Origin: CAVPGP01 sp963718065
Lineage (GTDB): Bacteria; Actinomycetota; Thermoleophilia; Gaiellales; Gaiellaceae
DNA length: 64,000 nt
Assembly (NCBI GenBank): GCA_963718065.1
Contig: CAVQYE010000012.1
Coordinates: forward strand, 62,001 to 126,000
Direction: 5' to 3'
Made by a program: the position numbers and the translations under genes
Shown: in pieces, positions 8,627 to 18,854 of the stretch
Layout of the letters: the number at the start of each line of letters is the position of its first letter
Numbering within the stretch: position 1 is the stretch's first letter
The notes under the pieces: generated by a model
What the model saw: only the letters and a program-made list of their open reading frames with translations
The model's database searches: none
What the model was told of the DNA's origin: nothing

Positions 8627-11347
8627 ATGCTGATCGGCCGTGAGGTGGAGTCCGCGAGGCTCGCAACGGCGCTCGCTTCCGTGCGTGCGGGCACCGGTGC
8701 GGCGTTCGTGCTCGTCGGCGAGCCGGGAATCGGCAAGACGACGCTCCTCCGGGACCTCGTCGACCAGGCCGGCGAGATGACCGTTCTCGAGACGGCCGGG
8801 GTGGAGTCCGAGGCTGACCTGCCCTATGCCGCGCTGATCGACGTGCTGACGCCGGTGCTGCACCGGCTCGATGCCCTGCCGGAGGCGCAGGCCGTCGCGC
8901 TGTCGACCGCACTCGCGCTCGGGCCGCCGGGCGCCGTCGACCGGTTCGCGGTCGCGGTGGCGACGCTCGGGCTGCTCACGGCGGCGGCGGAGCACGGTCC
9001 GGTGCTCGTCGTGGTCGACGACCTTCAGTGGGTCGACTCGGCGTCGCGGGACGCGCTCGCTTTCGCTTCACGGCGCCTGGCGGCGATCCCGGCGATCCTC
9101 GTCGCCGCGCAGCGGACCGACGCCAGGCGGACACCGGGCCTGCAGGTCGTGCGCGTCGGCCCGCTCGACCGGGAGGACGCGACCCAGGTGATCGCCGGCA
9201 ACGCGGGACGCATCGCACCGGACGTGCTCGCGACGATCCTCGACGCTGCGCGCGGGAACCCGCTGGCGCTCGTCGAGCTGCCGCAGCTCCTGACGGCGGG
9301 CCAGCTCGCCGGTACGGAGGCGCTCGCCAATCCGATCCCGACGGCGAATGGACTCGAGCGCGCCTTCTCCGCACGGCTCGCACCTCTCTCTCCGGCTGGA
9401 CGACTGGCGACCGTCGTCGCGGCGGCGGACAGCTCAGGCACCGCCGGCGTCGTGCTCGGGGCGTTCGGGGCTCTCGGGCTCGCAGAGGAGGATCTCCGCG
9501 AGGTCGAGGCGCTCGGCCTGCTCTCGATCGACGCCAACCGGCTCGAGTTCCGCCATCCACTGGTGCGTTCCGCTGCGTATCACGGCGCCGACGCGGCCGA
9601 GCGGCGGGCTGTCCACGCGGCGCTCGCGGAGGCCGACACCGATCCCGACCGCGGCGCCTGGCACCGCGCGGCCGCCGCTCTCGGCCCCGACGACGCGATC
9701 GCGGACGAGCTCGACGGCGCCGGAGCGCGGGCGCTGGCCAGAGGCGCGTTCGCCGCCGGCGCGGCCGCGCTCGAGCGCTCAGCGGCCTTGACGGCAGCGC
9801 ACGCCGAGCGGGGAGCGCGACTCCTGCGGGCCGCGTGGGCGATGGATTCGGCGGGGAGCCTCGTGCGGAGCCAGGCCCTCGCCGAGGAGGCGGCGAACCT
9901 GATCGAAGACAGGCGCCTCCGGGCGGAGCTTGTCCTGCTCCTCGGCCGGCTCCGGATGGCGGCAGGAGATGTCGAGGCGGGGCACGCGATGATCATCGAC
10001 GAGGCCGAGCGGGTCATCGAGCTCGACCCTGCGCTCGCGGCAGCGCTCCTTAGCTTCGCGGCGAACCTGCTGTTCTTCCGGCTCGAGGGGCCCGCCGCCG
10101 TCGAGTTGCTCGAGCGCGCGTGGAGTCTCGGCGACCCGGCCAGACAGCGGACACCGACCGAGCGAAATGCCGCCGCACTGGCCCGGACGATGGCCGGTGA
10201 CACCGCCGGGCCGCCGCTGCTCGTCGAGCTCGCCCTCGAGGCCGGCAAGGACGTCGAGAATGGGCACCGCATGGGCGCCGCCGTGGGCTGGCCGCTCGTG
10301 TGGGCGGAGGAGTACACCGCCGCGCGAAATCTCCTCACCTGGGCCGCAGGCGTTCAGAGGTCCGGCGGCTCGCTTCGCCACCTGCCGCAATCGCTGATCG
10401 AGCTTGCCGAGCTCGACTTCCGGGTCGGTCGCTGGGTGCCGTCGCTCGCCGGAGCCTACGAGGCGATCGCGCTGTTCGAGGAGACGGCGCAGCACACTGA
10501 GCTGGGGTTTGCGCAGGCGACCACGGCCCGCATCGACGCTGCACTCGGCCACGACGAGGACTGCCGTCGCCGCGCGAGAGAGGGCTTCGCGGCCGACACC
10601 GCCGCGGGCCTGTTGCTGGCGAGTGCCACCGCCGGCGCCGCGCTCGGCCTGCTGGAGCTCGGCCGGGGCGATCCGGAGGCCGCGATCGTGGCCCTCGAGC
10701 CGGTGGAGCGCATCGTGCGCGAGAGCGGGCTCGGCGAGCCGTGGCTGATCCCGTGGGCACCCGACCTGATCGAGGCGTACAGCCGGGTGGGGCGCAACGA
10801 TCGCGCCGCCGAGGTTCTCGACAGCTTCGAGCTGCAGGCGAAGGCGACGGGACGCGTGTCTGCGCTGGCGGCTGCCGCTCGGTGCCGCGGCCTGCTCGCG
10901 TCCGACGAAGAGTTCGAGGAGCAGTTCGCGGCGGCCCTCGAGCTGCACGATCCCATGCCGACGCCGTTCGAGCGCGGCCGCACCGAGCTGGCGTACGGCG
11001 AGCGGCTGCGCCGCGCTCAGAAGCGATCGCAGGCGCGGGAGCTGCTGCAGGCGGCGCTGCAGACGTTCGAGCGACTCGGAGCGGAGCCGTGGGCCGACCG
11101 CGCCCGCGGCGAGCTGCGTGCGTCGGGCCAGTCGGTGCTGACGCCGGCGCAACGGGCGGAAGATGCGCTGACGCCTCAGGAGCTGCAGGTCGCCGCGATC
11201 GTCGCCGGCGGCGCCACGAACCGCGAGGCCGCCGCGGCGCTCTTTCTCAGCGTCAAGACGATCGAGTTCCACCTTGGCCACGTGTACCGCAAGCTCGGCA
11301 TCCGCTCTCGGACCGAGCTCGTCCGCGCTCTCGAAGCTCCCGTCTAG
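8627..11347 (+). CDS. LuxR-family ATP-binding transcriptional regulator (LAL type)
   Basis: The 906-residue protein has the layout of large ATP-binding regulators of the LuxR family. An N-terminal AAA/STAND ATPase has Walker A GEPGIGKTT (31-39) and a Walker B-like VLVVVDDLQWVD near 125-136. A long helical middle region looks like TPR-type repeats. The C-terminal GerE helix-turn-helix begins LTPQELQVAAIVAGG and continues with NREAAAALFLSVKTIEFHL. Such proteins bind DNA after ATP-dependent, ligand-triggered assembly; the ligand is unknown. The tandem repeats at 8549-8576 lie just upstream. The coding frame is intact. The neighbouring downstream histidine kinase is on the same strand but 101 bases away. 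Confidence 0.9.
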   Translation: MLIGREVESARLATALASVRAGTGAAFVLVGEPGIGKTTLLRDLVDQAGEMTVLETAGVESEADLPYAALIDVLTPVLHRLDALPEAQAVALSTALALGPPGAVDRFAVAVATLGLLTAAAEHGPVLVVVDDLQWVDSASRDALAFASRRLAAIPAILVAAQRTDARRTPGLQVVRVGPLDREDATQVIAGNAGRIAPDVLATILDAARGNPLALVELPQLLTAGQLAGTEALANPIPTANGLERAFSARLAPLSPAGRLATVVAAADSSGTAGVVLGAFGALGLAEEDLREVEALGLLSIDANRLEFRHPLVRSAAYHGADAAERRAVHAALAEADTDPDRGAWHRAAAALGPDDAIADELDGAGARALARGAFAAGAAALERSAALTAAHAERGARLLRAAWAMDSAGSLVRSQALAEEAANLIEDRRLRAELVLLLGRLRMAAGDVEAGHAMIIDEAERVIELDPALAAALLSFAANLLFFRLEGPAAVELLERAWSLGDPARQRTPTERNAAALARTMAGDTAGPPLLVELALEAGKDVENGHRMGAAVGWPLVWAEEYTAARNLLTWAAGVQRSGGSLRHLPQSLIELAELDFRVGRWVPSLAGAYEAIALFEETAQHTELGFAQATTARIDAALGHDEDCRRRAREGFAADTAAGLLLASATAGAALGLLELGRGDPEAAIVALEPVERIVRESGLGEPWLIPWAPDLIEAYSRVGRNDRAAEVLDSFELQAKATGRVSALAAAARCRGLLASDEEFEEQFAAALELHDPMPTPFERGRTELAYGERLRRAQKRSQARELLQAALQTFERLGAEPWADRARGELRASGQSVLTPAQRAEDALTPQELQVAAIVAGGATNREAAAALFLSVKTIEFHLGHVYRKLGIRSRTELVRALEAPV

Positions 11348-11448
11348 CCCTCAGATCGGCGCCCACGCAGGGGAAGTGGGGGCTAAGGGTCGCCCTCCCC
11401 GCGGTCGATAGGTCGATCCAGCGCCCTTCGCCGGCGCTGCAAGTCCGC

Positions 11449-14001
11449 ATGGGGTCACTCACAACATCTGTCCGCGGCTGGCTTCCGACCAGCGGGTCGC
11501 TCCACGAGCGGGAGTGGCGCTCCCGGCACCGCGCACTCCTGGTGCTGCTCTGGCTGCACGTGCCCTTCCTCGTCGCCTATCAGGCGATGCGTCCCGAGAA
11601 CGGTCACTCGCATGGCGCGCTGCAGGTGGGATTGTCCGAGGTCTCACTCGTCGTCCTGCTGACGTTGCTCGCGACGTTCGGCACCACGAACGGCTGGCCG
11701 CGCCGCGTCACCTCGACGCTGGTCGCGGCGGGCTTGCTCTCCTGCTCTGCCACGCTCGTCAGCTTCGCCCACGGCCTCACCGAGGCGCACTTCCACTTCT
11801 TCGTCGTCATGGGCTTGCTCGTCCTCTACGAGGACTGGGTGCCGTTGCTGCTGGCGCTGACCTACGTGCTGATCCACCACGGAGTCCTCGGTACCCTCGT
11901 CCCCGAGTCGGTCTTCTACCGGACATCCGCGCAGGCTCGCCCGTGGCAGTGGGCCGGGCTGCATGCACTGTTCATCCTCGGCGCAGTGATCGCCGGCGTC
12001 ATCAACTGGCGGATGAACGAGACCGCCCGCGAGGAGGCCGCCGCCGCCGAGCGTCGCGCGCGAACGAGCGAGCTGCGGTTCGAGCAGGCGTTCGACGACG
12101 CGCCGATCGGTATTTCGCTGCTCGAACAGGACGGCCGCATCATCGATGCGAACCGCGCTTTCTGCGAGATGTTCGACTTCGACAAGGCGGCGCTGCTCGG
12201 CACGAGCTTCTCGGACCTGATGCACCCCGGCGAGCCAGATCTGACCGCATTCGACGAGCTGGTCTCCGGCACTGCGGTCTCACTCGAAGGCCGTTACCTC
12301 GACCGTCGCGGCGCGACGGTCTGGGCGCTGCTGCGCGCTTCGCAGATTCGCGACCACAACGATGAGTCGCCCGCCGCGTTCGTCGTCCAGCTCCAGGACG
12401 TCACCGCGGACCACCTGGCGAAGGAATTGCTCGAGCGCCGCGAGCGGCAGCTCGCGGAGGCGCAGCAGATCGCTCGGCTCGGGAGCTGGGAATGGAACCG
12501 GGTGACGGGCGAGCACCTCTTCTCGGAGGAGATCTACCGGGTCTTCGGCGTCCGCGAGGACGACTTCAAGGACACGGCCGACTCGATCATGTCGTTCGTC
12601 CATCCCGACGACAGGGAGCACGTCGCTCGCCGAGGTCGACCATGCGGTCCAGGCGGGCGGGTCGTTCGCGCTCGAGCACCGGATGGTTCGGGCTGACGGA
12701 GAGATCCGCCACGTTCACACGAACGGGCGCCTGGTCACCGACGCCGACGGTGCGAGGCGCCTCGTCGGGACGCTCCAGGACGTGACCGAGCGCCGGCTCG
12801 AGGAGCAGCATCGCCACGATCTCGAGCATCAGCTGCGGCAGTCGCAGAAGCTCGAAGCGGTCGGCCAGCTCGCCGGCGGCGTCGCACACGACTTCAACAA
12901 CCTGCTGGTCGCCGTCTTCGGCGCCACCGAGATGGCCGCGGAGCAGGTCGACCGCGCGAACCTCGCCGTACAGGGCCATCTCGCCACGATCAAGACTGCG
13001 GCCGACCGCGCCGCCTCGCTGACCTCGCAGCTGCTCGCGTTCAGCCACAAGCAGCTGCTCAAGCCCGAGATCCTCGACGTCAACGACGTCATCGCCGAGT
13101 CGGAGGAGCTCCTCCGGCGCGTGCTCAACGCGAACATCGACCTCGACTTCGCATACGACCGCGAGGTCGCGAACGTCCTCGTCGACGCGACCCAGTTGTC
13201 GCAGGTGATCATGAACCTCGGCCTCAACGCGCGCGACGCGATGCCCCACGGCGGCACGCTCGCCGTCGCGGTCGCGGACGCAGAGGTCGAAGCGGAGTGC
13301 CGCGACGACCAGCAGCCGATGGGAAGCGGCTCCTACGTGCTCGTCACCGTGCACGACACGGGCACCGGGATGACCGCCGAAGCTCGCGAGCGTGCGTTCG
13401 AGCCGTTCTTCACCACGAAGCCCGTCGGCCTCGGCACCGGGCTCGGCCTCTCCACCGTCTACGGCATCGTCAAGCAGAGCGGGGGCTTCGTCTGGCTCGA
13501 CAGCGAGGTCGGCCGTGGGACCACGTTCAGCATCTATCTCCCGGCCGTCGCGTCACCGGTGCCTGCCGGCGAGCCGGTGAGCGAGCGCGATCCGGGCCGC
13601 ATCGAGACGCGGGTCATCCTCGCCGAGGACGACGACCTGGTCCGGGGCACGATCGTGGCGATGCTCGAGCAGAGCGGCGCCGACGTGCGCGCGGCAGCGT
13701 CGGGCGGCGAGGCGCTCGCCCTGTGCAAGCACGGCGGGGTTGACATCCTCGTCACCGACATCGCGATGCCGGACATGAACGGCTTCGACGTCGCCGAGGA
13801 AGCCATGCGCCGCGATCCCGATCTGCGCGTCCTCTTCATCTCAGGCTACGCCCTGGACGACGATCGCGCGCTGGAGCAGCTACCGGGCACGCTCCTTCGC
13901 AAGCCGTTCACGCGTCACGAGCTGGTGGCCGCGCTCGCGGATGCTCTGCAGGTCACGGCGCCGGCCGCATCGCACACGGCCGTTCGCGGAACCGGTCCTA
14001 G
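11449..14001 (+). CDS. Membrane hybrid histidine kinase with PAS domains and receiver, frameshifted
   Basis: Starts at ATG 11449. About six N-terminal hydrophobic segments (residues 25-190) form a membrane sensor, followed by a PAS domain (FEQAFDDAPIGISLLEQDG), a second PAS/PAC domain (GSWEWNRVTGEHLFS) and the kinase core: H-box QLAGGVAHDFNNLL, N-box NLGLNARDAMPHGG, G-boxes DTGTGM and GTGLGLSTVYG. A receiver domain ends the protein, with acidic residues AEDDD, phospho-Asp in LVTDIAMPDMNG and the Lys of LLRKPF. A one-base break lies near 12625-12640 inside the second PAS. The true stop is unclear: the frame runs on past 14001 antisense to the next gene, so I end it where the receiver does. Confidence 0.85.
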
Positions 14002-14933
14002 ACGGCCGCGAGCCCGGCGCCGAGGCCGAGCAGCAGCCCTTCCTTGCCGACCGCGGGGCTCGTCGTCAGGAACAGGACGACGCCGTCCTCTGGTGCCGAG
14101 ATCTGCTCGGTCACCTCGCCGAAGAGATTGCGCATTGTCCCGAGGCTCGAGCCGGCACGAACCTCGTCGCCGGCGCGCACGTCGGGTTGCCACCAGCCTT
14201 CGTCCGACGAGCGGATCCAGACGAAACGGGCGACGCTGCGCATGTCCGCCCGCGGCGGGTTCACGTCGCCCGGCAGCATCTGCAGGTGGCGGAGGGCGTT
14301 CTCGATCCCGTCGACGTGCATGCGGACGGCGTCCTCCTCCAGCAGCCCGCAGCCGCCGACCTCCGCGATCACGGCCGGGATGCCCGCGGCGGCGGCGGCG
14401 CCGGTGGTCGTGCCGCTGATCGGGGCTTCCCCGGGCTCCGAGCGGACGACGTACGGCAGCCCGAACGCGACCGCCACGCCGCGCGCCTGCTCCTCGACCG
14501 GCGACTCGTCGTAGAGCGAGAACGGCTCGAGCGCCTCGACCATGTCGCCGCCGTGGAGATCGAGCAGGAAGTCGCTCGGCGCGATCAGCTCGTCGAAGAC
14601 GTAGCTCGCGAGCACGTCGCTGAACGTTCCGTCTCGCGAGCCCGGGAAGCAGCGGTTGAGGTTCTTGCCGTCCTGCGGCATCACGAATGCCAGGCGGGCC
14701 TTGAAGGACGGCATGCTGACGATCGGGACCGCGGTGATCCGCCCGCGGAGTCGGCTCGTGTCGAGCTCGTTCATGAAGCGGGTGACCGCGGCGATCGACG
14801 AGTACTCGCCGCCGTGGATGCCGGCGAGCAGGCAGAGATGCGGGCCGTCGGCGTCGCCTCGGGCCTCGAAGCACGGGAGCTCGAGCTCCGCGAGCAGCTC
14901 GTGGTCGAAACGGATCGTTCGGTGCTCGATCAT
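13998..14933 (-). CDS. Succinylglutamate desuccinylase/aspartoacylase-family (M14) zinc hydrolase
   Basis: Zn-dependent deacylase or carboxypeptidase-like enzyme of the AstE/AspA branch, 311 residues from the ATG at 14933. The zinc site is visible as GIHGGEYSS (His and Glu) and FLLDLHGGD (second His); GKNLNRCFPG is the substrate-binding segment, and AEVGGCGLLEE supplies the catalytic Glu region. The C-terminus has a small beta-barrel-like end. Its start overlaps the ABC ATPase stop by four bases, so it is the last gene of the importer operon and probably acts on the imported compound, cleaving an N-acyl or amide bond. The exact substrate cannot be read from the sequence. Confidence 0.85.
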   Translation of the reverse strand: MIEHRTIRFDHELLAELELPCFEARGDADGPHLCLLAGIHGGEYSSIAAVTRFMNELDTSRLRGRITAVPIVSMPSFKARLAFVMPQDGKNLNRCFPGSRDGTFSDVLASYVFDELIAPSDFLLDLHGGDMVEALEPFSLYDESPVEEQARGVAVAFGLPYVVRSEPGEAPISGTTTGAAAAAGIPAVIAEVGGCGLLEEDAVRMHVDGIENALRHLQMLPGDVNPPRADMRSVARFVWIRSSDEGWWQPDVRAGDEVRAGSSLGTMRNLFGEVTEQISAPEDGVVLFLTTSPAVGKEGLLLGLGAGLAAV

Positions 14934-15986
14934 CGGGCCTCCTGGGTTCCGAGCTCGACCTCCGGGACGTGTGCGGCGGGCTTCGCGGTCCAGGCGAAGT
15001 GACACGCCGCCGCATGCTCCGGGGCGCCTGGGCCGGGGTTGAGCGCCGGCTCCTCCTGGTCGCAGAGCGGCGTCTGGGCGAGCGGACAGCGGGGATGGAA
15101 GCGGCAGCCGGTGGGCAGGCGGATCGGGCTGGGCGGGTCGCCGACGATCGCCGCAGCCTCGGAGACCCGTCCCGGAACGAGCCGCGGCACGGCGCGGAGC
15201 AGGCCTTGCGCATACGGGTGGCGCGGATTGTGAAGAGCTCGTTCACCGGCGCCGTCTCGACGATCCGGCCGAGATACATCACCGCGACCCGGTCGCAGAC
15301 GTGGCGGACGACCGCCATGTTGTGCGCGATCAGGAGCAGCGTCAGCCCGAGCTGTCGTGCGCAGCTCGTCGAGCAGGTTCAGCACCGTCGCCTGCACGGA
15401 GACGTCGAGCGCCGACACGGGCTCGTCGGCGACGAGGACGTCCGGCTCGAGCGCGAGCGCGCGCGCGATGCTCACGCGCTGGCGCTGGCCGCCGGAGAAC
15501 TGGCGCGGATACGCGTCGAGCGAGCGCGCGCCGAGGCCGACCAGGTCGAGCAGCTCGCGGCACCGCGCGTCGATCTGCGCCTTCGGGACCATGTCGTGCG
15601 CGCGCAGCAGCTCGGCCAGCGTCTGCTTGCACGGTCATGCGCGGATTGAGCGACGAGTAGGGATCCTGGAACACCATCTGGATCCGCCGGCGCGTGGCGC
15701 GGGTCGCGCTTCGCCGCGAGCGGCTGCACCCTCGTAGCGGATCTCGCCGGCAGTCGGCTCGTAGAGGCCGACGATGCAGCGTCCGAGCGTCGACTTGCCG
15801 CAGCCCGACTCGCCGACGAGCCCGAGCGCCTCGCCCCGCTGCGAGCTCGCGAGGTCGACGCCGTCGACCGCGCGCAGCACCGCGCTCGGCTGCCCGCTCA
15901 GGCGCCGGACGACGCCGCCCCGGAGCGGGAAGTGCATCGCGAGGTCGCGCACCTCCAGGAGGGGCCTCGAGCAGCGGCTCAGCCAC
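14930..15986 (-). CDS. Dipeptide/oligopeptide ABC transporter ATP-binding protein (DppF-like), frameshifted
   Basis: One of two ATPases of the importer. GTG at 15986 opens MAEPLLE, overlapping the upstream ATPase stop by eight bases. The pieces contain Walker A GLVGESGCGKSTLGR, the ABC signature FSGGQRQRVSIARAL, Walker B VLVADEPVSALD and the C-terminal oligopeptide-transporter domain with NPRHPYAQGLL and GCRFHPRCPLAQ. The frame breaks near 15965, 15700, 15630, 15355 and 15230. Each break is cured by one base, and the joined protein has about 350 residues, as expected. It belongs to a set with two permeases and a binding protein in the order typical of dpp/opp operons. Confidence 0.82.
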
Positions 15987-17002
15987 CGGCGATCACCGGC
16001 TCCCTGCGCACGTCCGCCGCGGCGCAGGTCGGGATGGATGCACGCGGTCGCCCGCCCGTCGCCGAGCGGCCGCAGCGGGAACGCACCGCTCGACGCAGTC
16101 GTCCTGCGCGAACGGCGCAGCGCGGATGAAAGCGACAGCCGGGCGGCGGCGCCGCCGAGGTCCGGCGGCGCGCCCGGGATCGATCGAGAGCAGCTCACGG
16201 ACGTCGTCGACGTCCGGCACCGAGCGCAGCAGGCCCAGCGTGTACGGGTGCCGCGGCTCGCGGAAGACCGTCGTCGACGGTGCCGGTCTCGACCACCTGG
16301 CCCGCGTACATGACGGCGACGCGACTGGCAGGTCTGCGCGATCACGGCGAGGTCGTGCGAGACGAAGACGATGCTGACTGCCGAGCTGCTCGCGCAGCGA
16401 CGGCAGCAGCTTCAGGATCTGGTCCTGGATCGTCACGTCGAGCGCCGTGGTCGGCTCGTCGCAGAGGATCAGCTTCGGCTCGCAGGAGAGCGCGATCGCG
16501 ATCATCACGCGCTGGCGCATGCCCGCCCGACAGCTCGTGCGGGTAGGCGTTCGCGCGCCGCTCCGGATCGGGGATGCCGACGAGGCGCATCAGCTCGACG
16601 GCGCGCTCGCGCGCGCGCCGCCTGCCGTAGCCGAGCCGGACGCAGCGGCCCCTCGGCGATCTGCTCGCCGACCCGCATCACCGGGTTCAGCGCCGTCATC
16701 GGCTCCTGGAAGATCATCGCGATCGAGCGTGCCGCGCAGCGTCGCGCAGCTGCGTCCTCGTCGGCTCGCAGCAGGTCCTCGCCTTCGAACTCGACCGAGC
16801 CGCCGGCGATGCGAGCCGTTCGCGGCAGCAGGCCGACGAGCGCGCGCAGCGTCATCGTCTTGCCGGAGCCGGACTCGCCGACGAGCCCGAGCGCCTCGCC
16901 TGCGTCGACGTCGAACGACGCGCCGTCGACCGCACGCAGCGACGCCGCGGCGAGCGGGAACTCGACCTGCAGGTCGCGCACGCGGAGCAGCGGCGCGCTC
17001 AT
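15979..17002 (-). CDS. Dipeptide/oligopeptide ABC transporter ATP-binding protein (DppD-like), frameshifted
   Basis: First ATPase of the importer. The ATG at 17002 overlaps the DppC stop by four bases. It has Walker A ALGLVGESGSGKTMTL, the Q-loop IFQEPMTALNP, the signature near YPHELSGG plus MRQRVMIAIALSC, Walker B LILCDEPTTALD, and the C-terminal EPRHPYTLGLLRSVP of the oligopeptide ATPase family. Breaks near 16735, 16640, 16525, 16375, 16320 and in the Cys-containing tail (16020-16150) shift the frame. Its TGA at 15981-15979 lies within the first codons of the next ATPase. Substrate class (peptide-like) is inferred from the family, not from binding residues. Confidence 0.82.
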
Positions 17003-17876
17003 TCCGGCCTCAGCAGGTCGGCGAGGCCGTCGGCCAGCAGCGACAGGCCGAGCGCGGTGATCACGACGGCGATCCCCGGGATACGTCGACGAGCTGCCAG
17101 TTGGTGGTCAGGAACGTCTGCCCGTCCGCGATCATCGTGCCCCAGTCCGGCGTCGGCGGCTGCACGCCGAGACCGAGATAGCCGAGCGTGACGATCGCGA
17201 GGATGTCGAGCACGATGTCCGACATCGCGAAGACGATCGCCTGCGTGATCACGTTCGGCAGCAGGTGGCGCACGAGGATGCGGCAGTCGCGACAGCCCGG
17301 CCGCACGGGCGGCGAGCACGTACTCGCGCCGTTTCGCGACCAGCACCTCGCCGCGCACGATGCGGGTGTACGAGACCCAGCCGACGATCGTGATCGCGAT
17401 GTAGATGTTCCGCGTCGCCGGAGCCGAGCGCGAAGACGAGCGCGATGATCAGGACGTAGAACGGGAACGCGACGACGACGTTCACGAACCAGCCCGTCAG
17501 CGTGTCGACCTTGCCGCCGTAGTAGCCCGGCCAGGAGGCCGAGCGCCGTCCCGATCACGAACGGGAACAGCACGGCGAGGAACGCGATCCGGAGATCGGT
17601 GCGTGCGCCGTAGACGAGCCGCGACCAGACGTCGCGGCCGAGATCGTCCGTGCCGAGCCAGTGCTCCGACGACGGCCCCTGCGAGCGTGTTGGTCAGATC
17701 CTGCTCGAATCGGGTCGTACCTCGTCACGAGCGGCGCGAACACCGCCAGCAGCAGGATCGTGCCGAGGATCGAGACCCCGGCGACGAAGCTCGGCGTGCG
17801 GTACCAGCGGCGGCGGAAGCTGTGCCGGTGCTCGACGAGCGTCGCTTCGGCGACGAGTTCCGACGGCGGCGCCCAT
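16999..17876 (-). CDS. ABC transporter permease (DppC-like), frameshifted
   Basis: Inner-membrane permease. The start ATG at 17876 shares bases with the DppB stop (TAATG). Recognisable parts are WYRTPSFVAGVSILGTILLL (first helix), FAPLVTRYDP, the DppC hallmark around LGTDDLGRDVWSRL in a shifted frame, LFPFVIGTALGLLAG, and the C-terminal loop and helix LPNVITQAIVFAMSDIVL and GYLGLGVQPPTPDWGTMI. Several one-base breaks occur (near 17870, 17690, 17530, 17415, 17295 and 17085). The joined length of about 290 residues is normal. It pairs with DppB to form the translocation pore. Confidence 0.8.
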
Positions 17877-18805
17877 TACTCGAACCGCACCCGCGGATCG
17901 AGGAGCGCGTGCGCGACGTCGGTCAGCAGGTAGACGAGCACCACCAGCATCGAGAACACGAGCGTCACCGCCTGCACGACCGGGAAGTCGCGCTGGAAGA
18001 TCGAGTTGATCATGAGCTGGCCCGACCCCCGGCAGGGCGTAGACCTGCTCGATCACGAGCGTGCCGCCGACGAGGAAGCCGATGTTGACGCCGAGCACCG
18101 AGACGGTCGAGACGACGCGCGTTGCGGAGCGCGTGCCGGACGAGCACGCGGCGCTCCGACAACCCCTTCGAGCGGGCCGTCGTCACGTAGTCGGACTCCA
18201 GCACCTCGAGCAGGCCCGCGCGCAGGCTGCGGATCAGGATCGGCGAGATGCCGAGCGCGACGGTCAGCGCCGGCAGCAGCATCGAGTGCAGGTGGCCGAA
18301 GAAGCCCTCGCCGTAGCCGCCGACCGGGAACAAGCCGGCCGAGGTGAAGCCCGAAGACGAGCAGCATCATGATCCCGAGCCAGAAGGCCGGGAAGCCGAG
18401 CCCGACGAGCGGCACGATCCGAACCGCGTGGTCGGCGGTCCGGTCGCGATGCGTCGCCGCGATGATCGAGAGCGGCACGGCGATCAGGACCGAGAAGATC
18501 GCCCCGAGGCAGATCAGCCAGAGCGTCACCGGCAGCCGCTCCAGAACGAGGTGCCCGGCGTCGACGCCGTAGAAGAGCGACAAGCCGAGGTCGCCGTGCA
18601 GGAGGCGATCCATGAACTTCAGGTACTGCGTCGGCAGCGGTTTATCGAGCCCCCACGCGTGCCGGAGCAGTGCCACGCGCGCGGGCGTCGCCTGGTTCCC
18701 GAGGATCGTCACCGCCGGATCGCCCGGGATGAGATGGATCAGGAAGAAGACGAGGATCGTGACGCCGAAGGCCACCGGCACCGCCTGCAGCAGGCGGCGG
18801 ACCAC
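17876..18805 (-). CDS. ABC transporter permease (DppB-like), frameshifted
   Basis: Begins MVRRLLQAVPVAFGVTILVF and shows LIHLIPGDPAVTILG, the conserved amphipathic segment of DppB proteins. GDLGLSLFYG and RLPVTLWLICLGAIFSVLIA follow, and then LRAGLLEVLESDYVTTARSKG, the EAA loop that contacts the ATPase. The end has QRDFPVVQAVTLVFSMLVVL and LTDVAHALLDPRVRFE. Breaks are near 18350, 18118, 18030 and 17990-18000. The joined length is about 309 residues. It is separated by 49 bases from the binding-protein gene, with a small hairpin in between, an arrangement that often lowers permease expression relative to the binding protein. Confidence 0.82.
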
Positions 18806-18815
18806 GTAACCCGCA

Positions 18816-18829
18816 GAGGCTCATGCCTC
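18816..18829 (-). terminator. Small intercistronic hairpin
   Basis: GAGGC-TCAT-GCCTC lies between the binding-protein stop and the DppB start. A short stem-loop here could partly end transcription or protect the upstream message; it is too short to be certain. Confidence 0.3.
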
Positions 18830-18854
18830 GCTCCCCTCGTCTGGCCTTACTTGC

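Noticed and set aside
14002..14419. Extension of the hybrid kinase to the stop at 14419
   Set aside because: The receiver domain is complete before 13950 and the extra residues are Arg/Pro-rich and antisense to the M14 gene; a small indel near the end is more likely.
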